This document shows positions 11,281 through 21,872 of a stretch of 64,000 nucleotides of DNA, piece after piece. Origin of the DNA: Haliclona indistincta (lineage: Eukaryota; Porifera; Demospongiae; Haplosclerida; Chalinidae); NCBI GenBank assembly GCA_964017065.1, contig OZ024790.1, positions 6,308,922 through 6,372,921 on the forward strand, in the 5' to 3' direction. Each line of letters opens with the position of its first letter. Position 1 is the first letter of the stretch. Under the pieces are notes generated by a model that was not told the origin of the DNA, did no database searches, and worked only from the letters and a program-made list of their open reading frames with translations. The translations under genes and the position numbers were made by a program.

Positions 11281-11592
11281 CAATGTAAACTAACAAGGAA
11301 CAAGCATGAAATGGTAACACGATTGACTTGCTAACAGACCATAGATCCCTACATCAGTGGCTGTACATAAGCTATCACAAGCTGAATTCACGTCAGGTGT
11401 CAGTCAACAGCAACTAGCCGAACTAGCTATAGCCTACCACAGCAGCCACTGATGTAGGGATCTATGGTCTGTTAGCAAGTCAATCGTGTTACCATTTCAT
11501 GCTTGTTCCTTGTTAGTTTACATTGTTGACCAGTGGTAGATTTCACAACCCTACATCCTTTTGATTTCGATAGAAATCTTTTTAATTTTCTT
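11214..11592. repeat. Long inverted repeat, 149-bp arms
   Basis: The left arm 11214-11362 and right arm 11444-11592 are near-perfect reverse complements (for example gctaacagaccatagatccc against its complement), separated by 81 bp. The left arm continues dispersed repeat copy 2. This is a candidate foldback element or the result of an inverted duplication. Confidence 0.8.
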
Positions 11593-11719
11593 ATAGGACT
11601 TAAGTATAGGTACAAGTACAGCAAATTGTACTTAAGTGTCCTTAAGTACAAGTACCAATGTACTTGGCCCCAACCCTGCTGCCTCCTAGACTGACTACTG
11701 TGTGCCTCTTGACCCCACT

Positions 11720-12250
11720 CATTGAGGCATAATTTTGCCTCGGTGGGCGGAGCCACGAGGCATACAGTACAGTAGTCGTGTAAGCAAGCTATGGACGCTA
11801 TCTCATTTATCTCGATCATATGGCTGTTGCTGACAATCTGGAGTTCTTCAAAGGCAAAGCTATCCACAGTTGACTACTTAGAAGCTGATAGGTTAGAATT
11901 TCACTACAGGATAGCAGCGCAGGTCTAGAGAAATTGTGTGAGGAAGCTATGGAAGCTATCTCACTGCTATTCAGTAAGCATGGGTTGTACTGAACATTGT
12001 AGTCTGTAGACACGCCCAGTTGAATTGTGGTCAGCACTAATTGGCTTCTGCTTTGTGATTACTGTACAGAAAGGTATAACAGCTGCAGTTTACTGAAATG
12101 TTTGCTGTTCAGAAATCATGTATACATGCATCTACAGCTGTTGCTGTTTTTGTAGAATGATGCATAGTTGTATTTGTGCATAGATATTTGTTATGACTTT
12201 TAGTTTTATGACTGCACCGAGGCATCAGCACCTTGGTGCTTTCATTAGTA
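11720..12250 (-). mobile_element. GAGGCAT-family element, copy C (reverse)
   Basis: Reverse-oriented relative of the elements at 125-925 and 23889-24750. It contains cctcggtgggcggagccacg near one end and accgaggcatcagcaccttg near the other, plus an internal segment shared with copy A (ctatccacagttgactac). No protein is conserved. Confidence 0.55.
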
Positions 12251-12259
12251 TTATGTTTC

Positions 12260-13190
12260 AACTAATTTTTTTTAAGTCAGGAAAGATGATAATTATGGTA
12301 CAATAGCACGACAATGAAAATGAAAAGAAAATATAATAGTTCAGGTTAGTATAGGACCAGGAAATACATATTAGTCAACGAGTGACCCATCCCTCAGCCA
12401 CCACCAAGACTGGATCTGTGGTAAGCAGGTTGGTGAAGTTGATTTTTGAATGTCTGGACCCCCTCAAACATGTGATGGTCGAACGTAGCAGGGAGGAACA
12501 CAGTCTGCACCTTAGTAGTCGGATGATCGTACTGTATGACTTGTTTAGCTTATTGGCAATCATGTCAGCGACTCGCTTGTAAACAACTTGCACGGTCGGT
12601 CAGGAGCTGTCAGACGAGTGGGCCATCGGACGAGTGGGCCAATGGAGCTGTCTGACAGCTCCAGGGTATTGAAGACAAGTGGAGCGAAGCTGCCATTCTC
12701 GATCAATCTTTGTGAATCGATCTTTTCCCACCATTGGCCTAAGCTATTATTTCATCATACAGTATCTGTACAGTACCTTCACCAGACCAATACTACTGAC
12801 ATTCAGTTTTATCATTGATACCCAGTCACTTACCTAGTTATCGATCCTATATTGCGCAGATAGAAACAACATTGCAAGTGCATATACCCATTAGCATCTG
12901 TCGGTTACTGTCCCAGACCCCCGGCTATGTGTACATCCTTTGTTGCAAAATCTTCTGTATGAAGATATGTACTTAAATATACAGACAAACACGGCAACAT
13001 ATCCTGTGTGTATACTGAAACAACATTAGTCAAAACAGTATTACTGTATGATCTGACTGACTTGGTGTATATAGACCTCTTCCTTGAACTATTGACAGTG
13101 TTTTTACTTCTTACCGTTGGCTTACTTCTTACCAAGATTTTTCTAACCTCAGATTGGTTATAACTGCTTAATTCCTAGACAGTGTGTCTT
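12260..13190. other. Intergenic DNA before receptor gene 2
   Basis: No coding region is supported. The segment from about 12950 onward (cagacaaacacggcaac, tctgactgacttggtgtata, gacctcttccttgaactatt) is shared with 18580-18720 upstream of receptor gene 3, so the upstream flank was duplicated along with the genes. A short inverted motif (gagctgtcagacgag/ctgtctgacagctcc) lies near 12604-12663. Confidence 0.5.
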
Positions 13191-13192
13191 GT

Positions 13193-13323
13193 ACTTCCGA
13201 CTACCTGAGAGTCAGTGAATGACTTCGTAGCTTGTCTGAATCCATACATGATATTTCTTAGTATTAAGTGGTTTCAAAATTAGTAATCAACTCAACGTAC
13301 TGCGTGACCAGTGTCTCTTGGAC
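13193..13323 (+). promoter_or_regulatory. Conserved proximal upstream block, type B (receptor gene 2)
   Basis: Nearly identical to the sequence before receptor gene 3 (18774-18793 plus 19452-19562), including ctgagagtcagtgaatga and gtgtctcttgg just before the ATG. It differs from the type A block of genes 1 and 4. It also preserves the empty target site of the element inserted at 18794. Promoter function is inferred. Confidence 0.4.
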
Positions 13324-15633
13324 ATGTTTATCTCTCTGGTCTTTGCTCTACTAGTTAGTCTGTCTCTACCTGTGTCAAGATGTCAGAGAGTTCTTGCTAA
13401 AGACTGTCCCATGACTGCTACCAATGGCTCTCTACAGCCACTCTATGTGCTGGTGCTAGTCCCGTTCCCAGACTCCAGACCAGGATCTGGGTTTGATGAA
13501 GGTCTGAGCAGCCTACCAGGAGCTCGTATTGCTCGAGATGAGATCAATAATCACAGTGATATACTGGAGGGATATCATATTGAACTAATAGAAGGGAATG
13601 CTGAGGCATGCTCTCGTCTGACAGCTCCTGATGGACTAGTCAATCTAGTGGAGTATGGTGTAGAGGCAAAGTGCTCTCCTGTGGTTGCTGTGGCAGGACT
13701 CATATGCTCCTCCCACACATTGGAGCTATCACGAGTTATATCAAGAGGCCAAGTCAGCTTGATAGCTCTAGCAGTAGCCAACTCACCAATATTTGAACAA
13801 GAGAACGATCGATATCCTCACTTGTGGCGGTTCTTAGAATCAGCTAGTGTCTTTGGTGATGCTGCTCTGTCGCTCGTGGCCAAATATGATTGGAGACGAA
13901 TTGGTGTCGTGCACTCACATGGACAAATCTTTTTCAATGACGTTGCTCTGTTTTTAAAAACAAGACTAAGGAACCAGAGTGATGTTTTCAGTTTTGGTAT
14001 AGATGTTATTCCGAATAGAAATTCTCGTGATATATTGAAATTTATCTCAGAGAAGGAGATTACTGTCATAGCTCTCTCAGTGAATCCAGAGCTAGCAGCA
14101 CTGATACTGTGCACTGCTTATGATGAAGGACTAGTGTATCCACACTACATCTTCTTGATTTTCAGTCAAACTCACGAGATCATTCTAAGTGAAGCTTATG
14201 GTCCTAACTGTGCAAGAGAGAAGATTACAGCTGCGTTGCGTGGCCATATTCTTATGTACACTCAGCAAGTCCCTGATGATTCATCCATTATTCTAGACAC
14301 CACTGGAGAGGAGTACACTCACTTTGAGGCCAAGTACAGTCAAGAAGTTGATCGTGTCAAGAGAGACTATTTCGAATCTCATGGAGTCCACCAACAGTTG
14401 CTTGATAGTCCTGACGAAGCTACCGTACTGTATGATCAGCTGTGGTCTCTGGCACTAGCTATCAACAGGTCTCTACCTGAACTAGAGAGGATCAACATGT
14501 CTCTCACACACTATACCACTCATCAACAACAAGTGACACACATCATTGAGAATCATTTATCAAATCTTAGTTTTCAAGGAGCTTCTGGCCATGTCCAGTT
14601 TGACTCTAAGCGAGGTGTGTCCACACCTTTAGAACTCTTTGTCTCTTCCGAGAGTGGCCAGGTCAGACGTGTAGGTGTGTATGACCCTCGGAGCACAGCA
14701 GACTTTCACATTGACATCGATTCAAGTGATTTACCGAGAGATCATCTTCCTATTCAATACATTGTTCTACCTCTCTCATTGACTGTTGTGGCATATGTAC
14801 TATCTTGTGCTGTGGCACTCTTCACTACAGTTGTCCTTGTTCTGTATCTTTACTATCGTGATCATAAAGAAGTGAAAGCCACTAGTCCATATCTTAGTAT
14901 ACTAGTATTCATAGGATGCTATCTGCTCTGTATGGCAGCTGCAGTCGAAGCTACCAAAGTCGCTTTTGTGTTGTCTTCTCAATTTTTCTCTTTTATTGTC
15001 AGCATTCTTATTCTACTCCTAGTCAATGGTATTGGTCTAATCTTGTTGACTGTCTTCATCAACATGCTTCGTATATACCAGATATTCTTCTCATGGATGA
15101 AGGAGCTAGGAGCTGTTTGGAAGAGTTGTTCAATGGTATTTATTGTTTTGTTACTGTCAGTTCTACCTAATCTTCTACTTCTCATCCTTATTCTGGTTGA
15201 ACCTCCTCGATTCGATAGTCGTGTTGCTATGGCAACTCCCACAATGGTTTATATGGTCCGATCAACAGTTGCTAATCTTCATTTCGCTGCTTTTCTTTCA
15301 CTTTATTTCGGTTTGTTTGTGTTGTTAATTTTGTTCTTCGCTTTTCGAACTCGCAAGATCAATCACCCAAGTTTCAAAGACACTAAGAAAGTGGTCTTGT
15401 TCATTGCCTTGTTGATTATCTGTGTTGGATTGTCCTCTCCTCTCTATAGTTCTCTTCGTCAGTCAAACAATGAGCACCTAGCTAGCTTGGTTCTCAGTGC
15501 AGCTATCCTCTTAATTCCGATGATGTGTGTGATGATACTGTATGTCCCTAAGCTACCTCCAGCCATCTCACTAGGACTATATTGTTGGTGCAAATTTAAG
15601 ACAACATTCTTTAATACATGCTGTGATGATTAA
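13324..15633 (+). CDS. GABA-B-like class C receptor, gene 2 (769 aa, intronless)
   Basis: Same architecture as gene 1. The start is the ATG at 13324 (MFISLVFALLV), a signal peptide of about 19 residues; the frame extends two codons further but without an ATG. The Venus-flytrap domain is about residues 30-470, TM1 starts near 482, VPKL is near 740, and the C tail ends in a cysteine pair plus two aspartates. The second ligand lobe carries the cassette RLRNQSDVFSFGIDVIPN, shared with gene 4 but not with genes 1 and 3. The N-terminal lobe and TM1-TM2 are almost identical at DNA level to all paralogues. A polyadenylation-type AATAAA lies at 15847-15852. Coupling and ligand are not deducible; the receptor is expected to act as a dimer at the cell surface, as is usual for class C. 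Confidence 0.9.
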   Translation: MFISLVFALLVSLSLPVSRCQRVLAKDCPMTATNGSLQPLYVLVLVPFPDSRPGSGFDEGLSSLPGARIARDEINNHSDILEGYHIELIEGNAEACSRLTAPDGLVNLVEYGVEAKCSPVVAVAGLICSSHTLELSRVISRGQVSLIALAVANSPIFEQENDRYPHLWRFLESASVFGDAALSLVAKYDWRRIGVVHSHGQIFFNDVALFLKTRLRNQSDVFSFGIDVIPNRNSRDILKFISEKEITVIALSVNPELAALILCTAYDEGLVYPHYIFLIFSQTHEIILSEAYGPNCAREKITAALRGHILMYTQQVPDDSSIILDTTGEEYTHFEAKYSQEVDRVKRDYFESHGVHQQLLDSPDEATVLYDQLWSLALAINRSLPELERINMSLTHYTTHQQQVTHIIENHLSNLSFQGASGHVQFDSKRGVSTPLELFVSSESGQVRRVGVYDPRSTADFHIDIDSSDLPRDHLPIQYIVLPLSLTVVAYVLSCAVALFTTVVLVLYLYYRDHKEVKATSPYLSILVFIGCYLLCMAAAVEATKVAFVLSSQFFSFIVSILILLLVNGIGLILLTVFINMLRIYQIFFSWMKELGAVWKSCSMVFIVLLLSVLPNLLLLILILVEPPRFDSRVAMATPTMVYMVRSTVANLHFAAFLSLYFGLFVLLILFFAFRTRKINHPSFKDTKKVVLFIALLIICVGLSSPLYSSLRQSNNEHLASLVLSAAILLIPMMCVMILYVPKLPPAISLGLYCWCKFKTTFFNTCCDD

Positions 15634-15639
15634 TTTGTG

Positions 15640-16880
15640 TTAATTTATTGTTCTTGTGTGGCAGTTAATCCATTAAACTTCAGACTAGTTTTACAGCGTA
15701 CAATCGTTGTCTGCCAAGACAAATTGTTCATTGCTAATTGGAAGAGTTAGTTATACATTATAATAATTATAGTTCCTTGATGGGATGTTTGTTGAACATA
15801 CCTTTCTTCTTGTACGTAGATTGCTTGTCTTACTAATAATGGTATAAATAAAAGAATCATCTATATTTAAAAGAAGCTCTCAGGTTTGAATGCTTCTGAG
15901 AGAGAAAGCATCCCAGAAATCTGGGACCAGCTGGAAATCGAACTCGGAGCTTTCTATTTCAAGGTGGATTGCTCTGGTTTCCTTTACATGTGTTTTAAAC
16001 TGAATTTGCAATAGTAAAGGATCTAGGCTGCTCTTGTTAATTAAAGAATTCTTGTCAACATGTACACTGCCTTTAATCTAGAGGAGCCACTTTTGTGTTC
16101 TGTGGTTAACAAGTATGTTTTGTATTCAGAATAAGTAGCTATAGTTGCTATTGGACTGAAATTTGCTATGAGTGTTCACACATAATTCCGTAGTGTGTGC
16201 AGAAAATCTGAACTGATTATGCTAGTTGACAGTGAAGTTGTTGCTGCTTGTGTACCACGCATCGGTTTGCAATTAGGAAAAAATGTGTTAGGGCCAGGGA
16301 AAAAGTATGGAGCAGAGTTAAGAAAATTCCCTTTGCAGTCTGCTTGAAAGACTATTCAGTTTTAATCTCAGCAAGTTAGAGAGCTTAACTTCAAAGTATA
16401 GTGAAGTATGAGCCCTAAATGTACCAGAAATTGGTGATTTTTTGGTGATAAAAAAATCAGCACATATTTGCAAGTTAAGAAAAGCCACTTGATATCTGGA
16501 TAGCCAGATACTTGTACTTTTCACTAGTTTTTAAACTAGCGCGACTTGTCCATTCGTGCGCAAACGCAGTCATCGAGAACATCAACTTTTAGCTGTGACT
16601 TCGATTCTCTGCCGTGTTATAATGATATTTATCCTATTATGAGCGTTTATCGATTACGTATTCTGCGTGCGTTGCGCCGCTAACCATCGAGCGGCAAGAA
16701 TGGCGCCGTTCAAAAGCTGCGCTTTACCCGTTCTTAAGCGTGCTTCTACAGCATAGATATTAACCGAGGTAATAATAACCACCAAGCCTCATTGTGGCGC
16801 TAGACTATGGCTGCTGTGATGTAGGTGTGGTTCGTCGTGACGTCGTACAAATTATAGTGATGTCACAAACATGTATTAGC
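15640..16880. repeat. 3' flank shared with receptor gene 3
   Basis: Collinear with 21873-23170 (for example gaatgcttctgagagagaaa and ctagttgacagt) and partly with 27500-28240 after gene 4. This shows that the duplicated unit was receptor plus about 1.2 kb of 3' DNA. The frame seen at 22337-22591 in the sister copy is broken here by stops near 16130, so no gene is called. Confidence 0.7.
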
Positions 16881-16915
16881 TTCAGTGGGAGAGAGCTGTA
16901 GAGCTTCGTGTGGGT

Positions 16916-17120
16916 GCTCTCTGATGCCCTAGAGGGGCTGTGGTGCTCTCTGATGCCCTAGAGGGGCTGTGGTGCTCTCTGATGCCCTAGAGGGGCTGTG
17001 GTGCTCTCTGATGCCCTAGAGAGGCTGTGGTGCTCTCTGATGCCCTAGAGCTAGGGCTGTGGTGCTCTCTGATGCCCTAGAGGGGCTGTGGTGCCTGTGA
17101 TGCTCCAGAGGGGCTGGTGC
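16916..17120. repeat. 29-bp minisatellite
   Basis: About six to seven tandem units of roughly 29 bp built on ctctgatgccctagagggg. The fifth unit is slightly longer and the last degenerate. The equivalent position downstream of gene 3 (about 23165-23190) lacks the array, so it expanded after the duplication. Confidence 0.9.
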
Positions 17121-17329
17121 CCTGTGATTTCATCTATTATAGTGGAATTAAAGCGTTATTACAATACACCGCACATTATGCCCTAGTGGGTGGGGTCACT
17201 TGCTTTTAAATCGATATTTGTGTTGCTTGTATTTTGGAATTTTCTGAATAAGCCTACCAGTGACTAGTGGAATCAATAGCAAATTGAAGAGAAGTGTTTG
17301 TACATGTTACTACAGGTACTATCATGCTC

Positions 17330-17600
17330 AGAGATACCCAGTTGAGTTATTCACACATTGTGGTTATCCCATCGAGAGATCAGGAAATACTGTATAGCAA
17401 CTGACATGACCCAATGATGTGCTTGAAACACAATGCACAGGGAATCGCCAAGCACTAATGCAATTTTAGTGATCAGCACTGTTTGGCTTCTGTTTACACT
17501 GTGCTTATTGTCAGGATACCATTCCATTCCCTTGCAGCATCCATCCTGTCTCATTGTGCATACTCACATGCACCAAGGGCATCAACACCTTTATATTATA
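17330..17600 (-). mobile_element. Decayed GAGGCAT-family element, copy D
   Basis: Partial match on the reverse strand to elements at 125-925 and 11720-12250, most clearly caccaagggcatcaacacct at one end and a degenerate middle. Boundaries are uncertain. Confidence 0.35.
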
Positions 17601-17879
17601 ATGAACACATAATTATGTAGGCATGCACATAGCTGCTTCAATTTCATCATAATACTAACTGACTAAACAGTTGTTAGCACACTACAGAAGACCTTGAGAG
17701 CTAGATGATTCCAAAGCCTTAACATAGGGCATGACATAATATCGATGACATACATGTGAGTACAGGACTAAAGGTTAGAGAAATAAAGGATTATGTAATC
17801 ATGTTTCAACACCAGACAGGTGTGGTTTTGAGGACACTGTAGACAAACACAAGAATATATTCTGTGTGCATAGTATCAG

Positions 17880-18530
17880 TTATAGCTGACCAGGAGTAAC
17901 GATTTATCTGTTATAGCGATGGAATCACGAATAATCAATAGCAAAATGGTACCTTACCATACAAATTGTATTGGATATAGCGATCTCGGCTATAGCGATA
18001 AACCTGGTATAACGATAGGAAGACGCGAGGCAAGACGCACGATTCTATATAAAAGCAGATCACTTTTAGCAATTGCCCCCTACGCCCACATTGGCGTGTC
18101 TATGAGAACATGTGCTGAAGAGCCTGAGCTACGACGGATCGCGATCAATCAATCGCAGCATCGCACCAGCACTTCACCTAGGCCTATCTATACATGTTAG
18201 CTGTTAGTGCTATGCTGGTCAATGGTGTACTTTGTGTTTCTCACTCGTCTACAAAGATGTGTGGTCTACATTTGTTGTAGAGAAGCAGAGCTGAAGGTGA
18301 TACCTGTATTTACCACGCTTGATGATAACCTTCAGCATTTGATAGAACTTTCCATGGCTGCTACAGTAGCAGAGCAAGCTGCATGGCTGCCGTGCGTGCG
18401 TATATTACTTCCAAATGATGTCGTTATTATTATTAATCTATGAATATTAATCAGTATCGAGCGTAACGATATACAGCTTATTACGGTAGAATCACCCAAA
18501 ATCAAAGACACACTATAACCAATACTGTGT
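17880..18530. mobile_element. Probable inserted element upstream of receptor gene 3
   Basis: This segment has no counterpart in the upstream flank of gene 2. It is bracketed by repeated flank sequence: caggtgtg.ttttgagga followed by acaaacacaagaa occurs at about 17817 and again at about 18550. It is rich in ttatagcgat-type motifs. Ends and class are not resolved. Confidence 0.35.
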
Positions 18531-18793
18531 AGAAAGTTTTACCACCAAACAGGTGTGATTTTGAGGATATGTACATACATTCACAGACAAACACAAGAAC
18601 ATAAGCAGAACACAAGAACGAACACATACTGTGCATAGGGGTTAAAACAACATGAGGTATTATTGTATGATCTGACTGATTTGGTGTATAATAGACCTCT
18701 TCCTTGAACTATTGGCACTTATCGTTGGCTTACTTGTTACCAAGATTTACTAACCTCTCAGATTGGTCATAACTTGTGCTTCCAACTACCTGA

Positions 18794-19451
18794 GGCTGCG
18801 TTTACACGGTGACGCTTTCAGCTGAAAACGCGCAAAAACGCAAACTTTTCTTTGCGGGTGTGCCTTTTGTTTACACGACAACGACGAAAACGAGTGGCGT
18901 TTTTAAGCGAAGCATTATCAAAACGAAGACGGTTCTCAAAGTGGAAACTTTCAAAAACGATAAAACAGAAACGACAATTTTCATCGTGTAAACAGCAAAA
19001 ATGGGAAGCGCACGCGTTATCGAAAAGAATTTCAACTTGAGATGCCGAAATAGAGCTTCTTTTACTCGTGCTGCTGCTAAGCTGCTTATTGGTTTTGCGA
19101 CAATGATCGAATACGGACGTCTCCGTGCCCATAGCTAGAGCGAGGAATAGAACCGTGATAGAACTACCGGAATGATTTTCGTTGGAAAAATTGGCAGTCT
19201 TCTTCGCAGGAGGCTTGGGCACTTGGAAGCAGCCTCTTTCAAGTTGTTTTTGGGTGGCATCGTCGATCATGCACGCACATCGCCTAGCTGTAAGTTGTCT
19301 GTTCACATCATGCCTATAATGGGTGTGGTTAATGAGATGAGAACGCATGCGTTTTCATTCTCGTTTTTAAAACTGTTTACACGATGACGGGTATTGTGAC
19401 GGTTGAGATCCAGTGTGTTTTCATTGCTATTGTCACCGTGTAAACGCAGCC
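18794..19451. mobile_element. PIF/Harbinger-like MITE with TGA target duplication
   Basis: 658 bp with inverted ends ggctgcgtttacacggtgac / its reverse complement. It is flanked by TGA at 18791-18793 and 19452-19454. The paralogous upstream region of gene 2 has the unoccupied site ctacctgagagtcag at about 13203, proving the 3-bp duplication. The 3-bp TNA-type target suggests PIF/Harbinger (inference). An open frame of about 176 codons inside on the minus strand looks fortuitous. Confidence 0.8.
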
Positions 19452-19562
19452 TGAGAGTCAGTGAATGATTTCATATCTTGTCTGAATCCATAAATGGTAT
19501 TGGTTAGTATTTAAGTGGCTTCAAAATTAGTCAACTTACTGCGTGAACAGTGTCTCTTGGCC
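19452..19562 (+). promoter_or_regulatory. Proximal upstream block, type B (receptor gene 3)
   Basis: Matches the block before gene 2 up to the start codon. The element at 18794-19451 separates it from the rest of the conserved upstream flank, leaving only about 110 bp in place. Confidence 0.35.
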
Positions 19563-21872
19563 ATGTTTATCTCTCTGGTCTTTGCTCTACTAGTTAGTCT
19601 GTCTCTACCTGTGTCAAGATGTCAGAGAGTTCTTGCTAAAGACTGTCCCATGACTGCTACCAACGGCTCTCTACAGCCACTCTATGTGCTGGTGCTAGTC
19701 CCGTTCCCAGACTACTCCAGACCCGGATCTGGGTTTGATGGAGGTCTGAGCAGTCTACCAGGAGCTCGTATTGCTCGAGATGAGATCAATAATCACAGTG
19801 ATATACTGGAGGGATATCATATTGAACTAATAGAAGGGAATGCTGAGGCATGCACTCGTCTGACAGCTCCTGATGGACTAGTCAATCTAGTGGAATATTT
19901 TATAGAGGCAAAGTGCTCTCCTGTGGTTGCTGTGGCAGGACTCGTATGTTCCTCCCACACATTGGAGCTATCACGAGTTGCATCAAGAGGCCAAGTCAGC
20001 TTGATAGCTCTAGCAGCAGCCAACTCACCAATATTTGAACTAGAGAGCGATCGATATCCTCACTTGTGGCGGTTCTTAGGATCAGCTAGTGTCTATGGTG
20101 AAGCTTCTCTGGCACTCATGAACAAATATGATTGGAGACGAATTGGTGTCGTTCATTTAAACGGACATATATTTTTATACCACATTGCTCAATATTTTAA
20201 AGTGAGACTTAACCAGAGTGACGAGTTTAGTTTTGGAGTTGATGGTAATCAAAAAGGAAGTTCTCTGGAGGCTGTGAAATTTATAAAAGAGAATCAGATT
20301 ACTGTTATAGCTCTCTCAGTGAACCCAGAGCTAGCAGCACTGATACTGTGCACTGCTTATGATGAAGGACTAGTGTATCCACACTACATCTTCTTGATTT
20401 TCAGTCGAACTCACGAGAGCATTCTACCTGAAGCTTATGGTCCTAACTGCACGAGAGAGAAGATTACAGCAGCATTGCGTGGCCATATTCTTATGTACAC
20501 TCAGCAAGTCCCTGATGATTCATCCATTATTCTAGACACCACTGGAGAGGAGTACACTCACTTAGAGGCCAAGTACAGACAAGAAGCTGATCTTGTCAAG
20601 AGAGACTATTTCAAATCTCATGGAGTCCAGCCACAGTTGCTTGATAGTCTTGACGAAGCTACCGCACTGTATGATCAGCTGTGGTCTCTGGCACTAGCTA
20701 TCAACAGGTCTCTACCTGAACTAGAGAGGATCAACATGTCTCTCACACACTATACCACTCATCAACAACAAGTGACACACATCATTGAGAATCATTTATC
20801 AAATCTTAGTTTTCAAGGAGCTTCTGGCCATGTCCAGTTTGACTCTAAGCGAGGTGTGTCCACTCCTGTACAATTCTTTGTCTCTTCTGAGAGTGGCCAG
20901 GTCAGACGTGTAGGTGTGTATGACCCTCGGAACACAGCAGACTTTCACATTGACATCAATTCAAGTGATTTACCGAGAGATCGTCTTCCTATTCAATACA
21001 TTGTTCTGCCTCTCTCATTGACTGTTGTGGCATATGTACTATCTTGTGCTGTGGCACTCTTCACTACAGTTGTCCTTGTTCTGTATCTTTACTATCGTGA
21101 TCATAAAGAAGTGAAAGCCACTAGTCCATATCTTAGTATACTAGTATTCATAGGATGCTATCTGCTCTGTATGGCAGCTGCAGTCGAAGCTACCATAGTT
21201 GCTTTCGTGTTTTCTTTTCGAATTCTCGCTTTGATTGTCAGCATTCGTATTCTACTCCTAGTCAACGGTATTGGTCTAATCTTGTTGACTATCTTCATCA
21301 ACATGCTTCGTATATATCAGATATTCTTCTCATGGATGAAGGAGCTAGGAGCTGTTTGGAAGAGTTGTTCAATGCTCTTTATTGTTTTGTTACTGTCAGT
21401 TCTACCTAATCTTCTACTTCTCATCCTTATTCTTGTTGAACCTCCTCGATTGAATGATCGTGTTGCTATAGTAACTCCCACAGTGGTTTATATGGTCCGA
21501 TCGACAGTTGCTAATCTTCATTTTGCAGCTTTTCTTTCGCTTTATTTCGGTTTGTTTGTGTTGTTAATTTTGTTCTTCGCTTTTCGAACTCGCAAGATCA
21601 ATCACCCAAATTTCAAAGACACTAAGAAAGTGGTCTTGTTCATTGCCTTGTTGATTATCTGTGTTGGATTGTCCTCTCCTCTCTATAGTTCTCTTCGTCA
21701 GTCAAACAATGAGCTCCTAGCTAGCTTGGTTCTCAGTGCAGCTATCCTCTTAATTCCGATGATGTGTGTGGTGATACTGTATGTCCCTAAGCTACCTCCA
21801 GCCATCTCACTAGGACTATATTGTTGGTGCAAATTTAAGACATCATTCTTTAATACATGCTGTGATGATTAA
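19563..21872 (+). CDS. GABA-B-like class C receptor, gene 3 (769 aa, intronless)
   Basis: Starts at the ATG at 19563 (MFISLVF); the upstream in-frame extension lacks an ATG. Signal peptide, Venus-flytrap domain, no cysteine-rich domain, seven helices, VPKL exit and a short CC-ending tail, as in gene 2. It has one extra residue (PDYSRPGSG) in the first lobe. The second-lobe cassette RLNQSDEFSFGVDGNQKG matches gene 1 rather than gene 2, while TM3 to the C terminus matches genes 2 and 4. This mixture indicates recombination or gene conversion. The Venus-flytrap face differs from the paralogues around residues 190-210 (VVHLNGHIFLYHI), so ligand preference may differ. Function beyond class C receptor is unknown. 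Confidence 0.9.
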   Translation: MFISLVFALLVSLSLPVSRCQRVLAKDCPMTATNGSLQPLYVLVLVPFPDYSRPGSGFDGGLSSLPGARIARDEINNHSDILEGYHIELIEGNAEACTRLTAPDGLVNLVEYFIEAKCSPVVAVAGLVCSSHTLELSRVASRGQVSLIALAAANSPIFELESDRYPHLWRFLGSASVYGEASLALMNKYDWRRIGVVHLNGHIFLYHIAQYFKVRLNQSDEFSFGVDGNQKGSSLEAVKFIKENQITVIALSVNPELAALILCTAYDEGLVYPHYIFLIFSRTHESILPEAYGPNCTREKITAALRGHILMYTQQVPDDSSIILDTTGEEYTHLEAKYRQEADLVKRDYFKSHGVQPQLLDSLDEATALYDQLWSLALAINRSLPELERINMSLTHYTTHQQQVTHIIENHLSNLSFQGASGHVQFDSKRGVSTPVQFFVSSESGQVRRVGVYDPRNTADFHIDINSSDLPRDRLPIQYIVLPLSLTVVAYVLSCAVALFTTVVLVLYLYYRDHKEVKATSPYLSILVFIGCYLLCMAAAVEATIVAFVFSFRILALIVSIRILLLVNGIGLILLTIFINMLRIYQIFFSWMKELGAVWKSCSMLFIVLLLSVLPNLLLLILILVEPPRLNDRVAIVTPTVVYMVRSTVANLHFAAFLSLYFGLFVLLILFFAFRTRKINHPNFKDTKKVVLFIALLIICVGLSSPLYSSLRQSNNELLASLVLSAAILLIPMMCVVILYVPKLPPAISLGLYCWCKFKTSFFNTCCDD

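Noticed and set aside
18818..19348. 176-codon open frame on the minus strand before receptor gene 3
   Set aside because: It lies wholly inside a short inverted-repeat element with a defined target duplication. It shows no recognisable domain, and other frames of similar length occur by chance in the same element.
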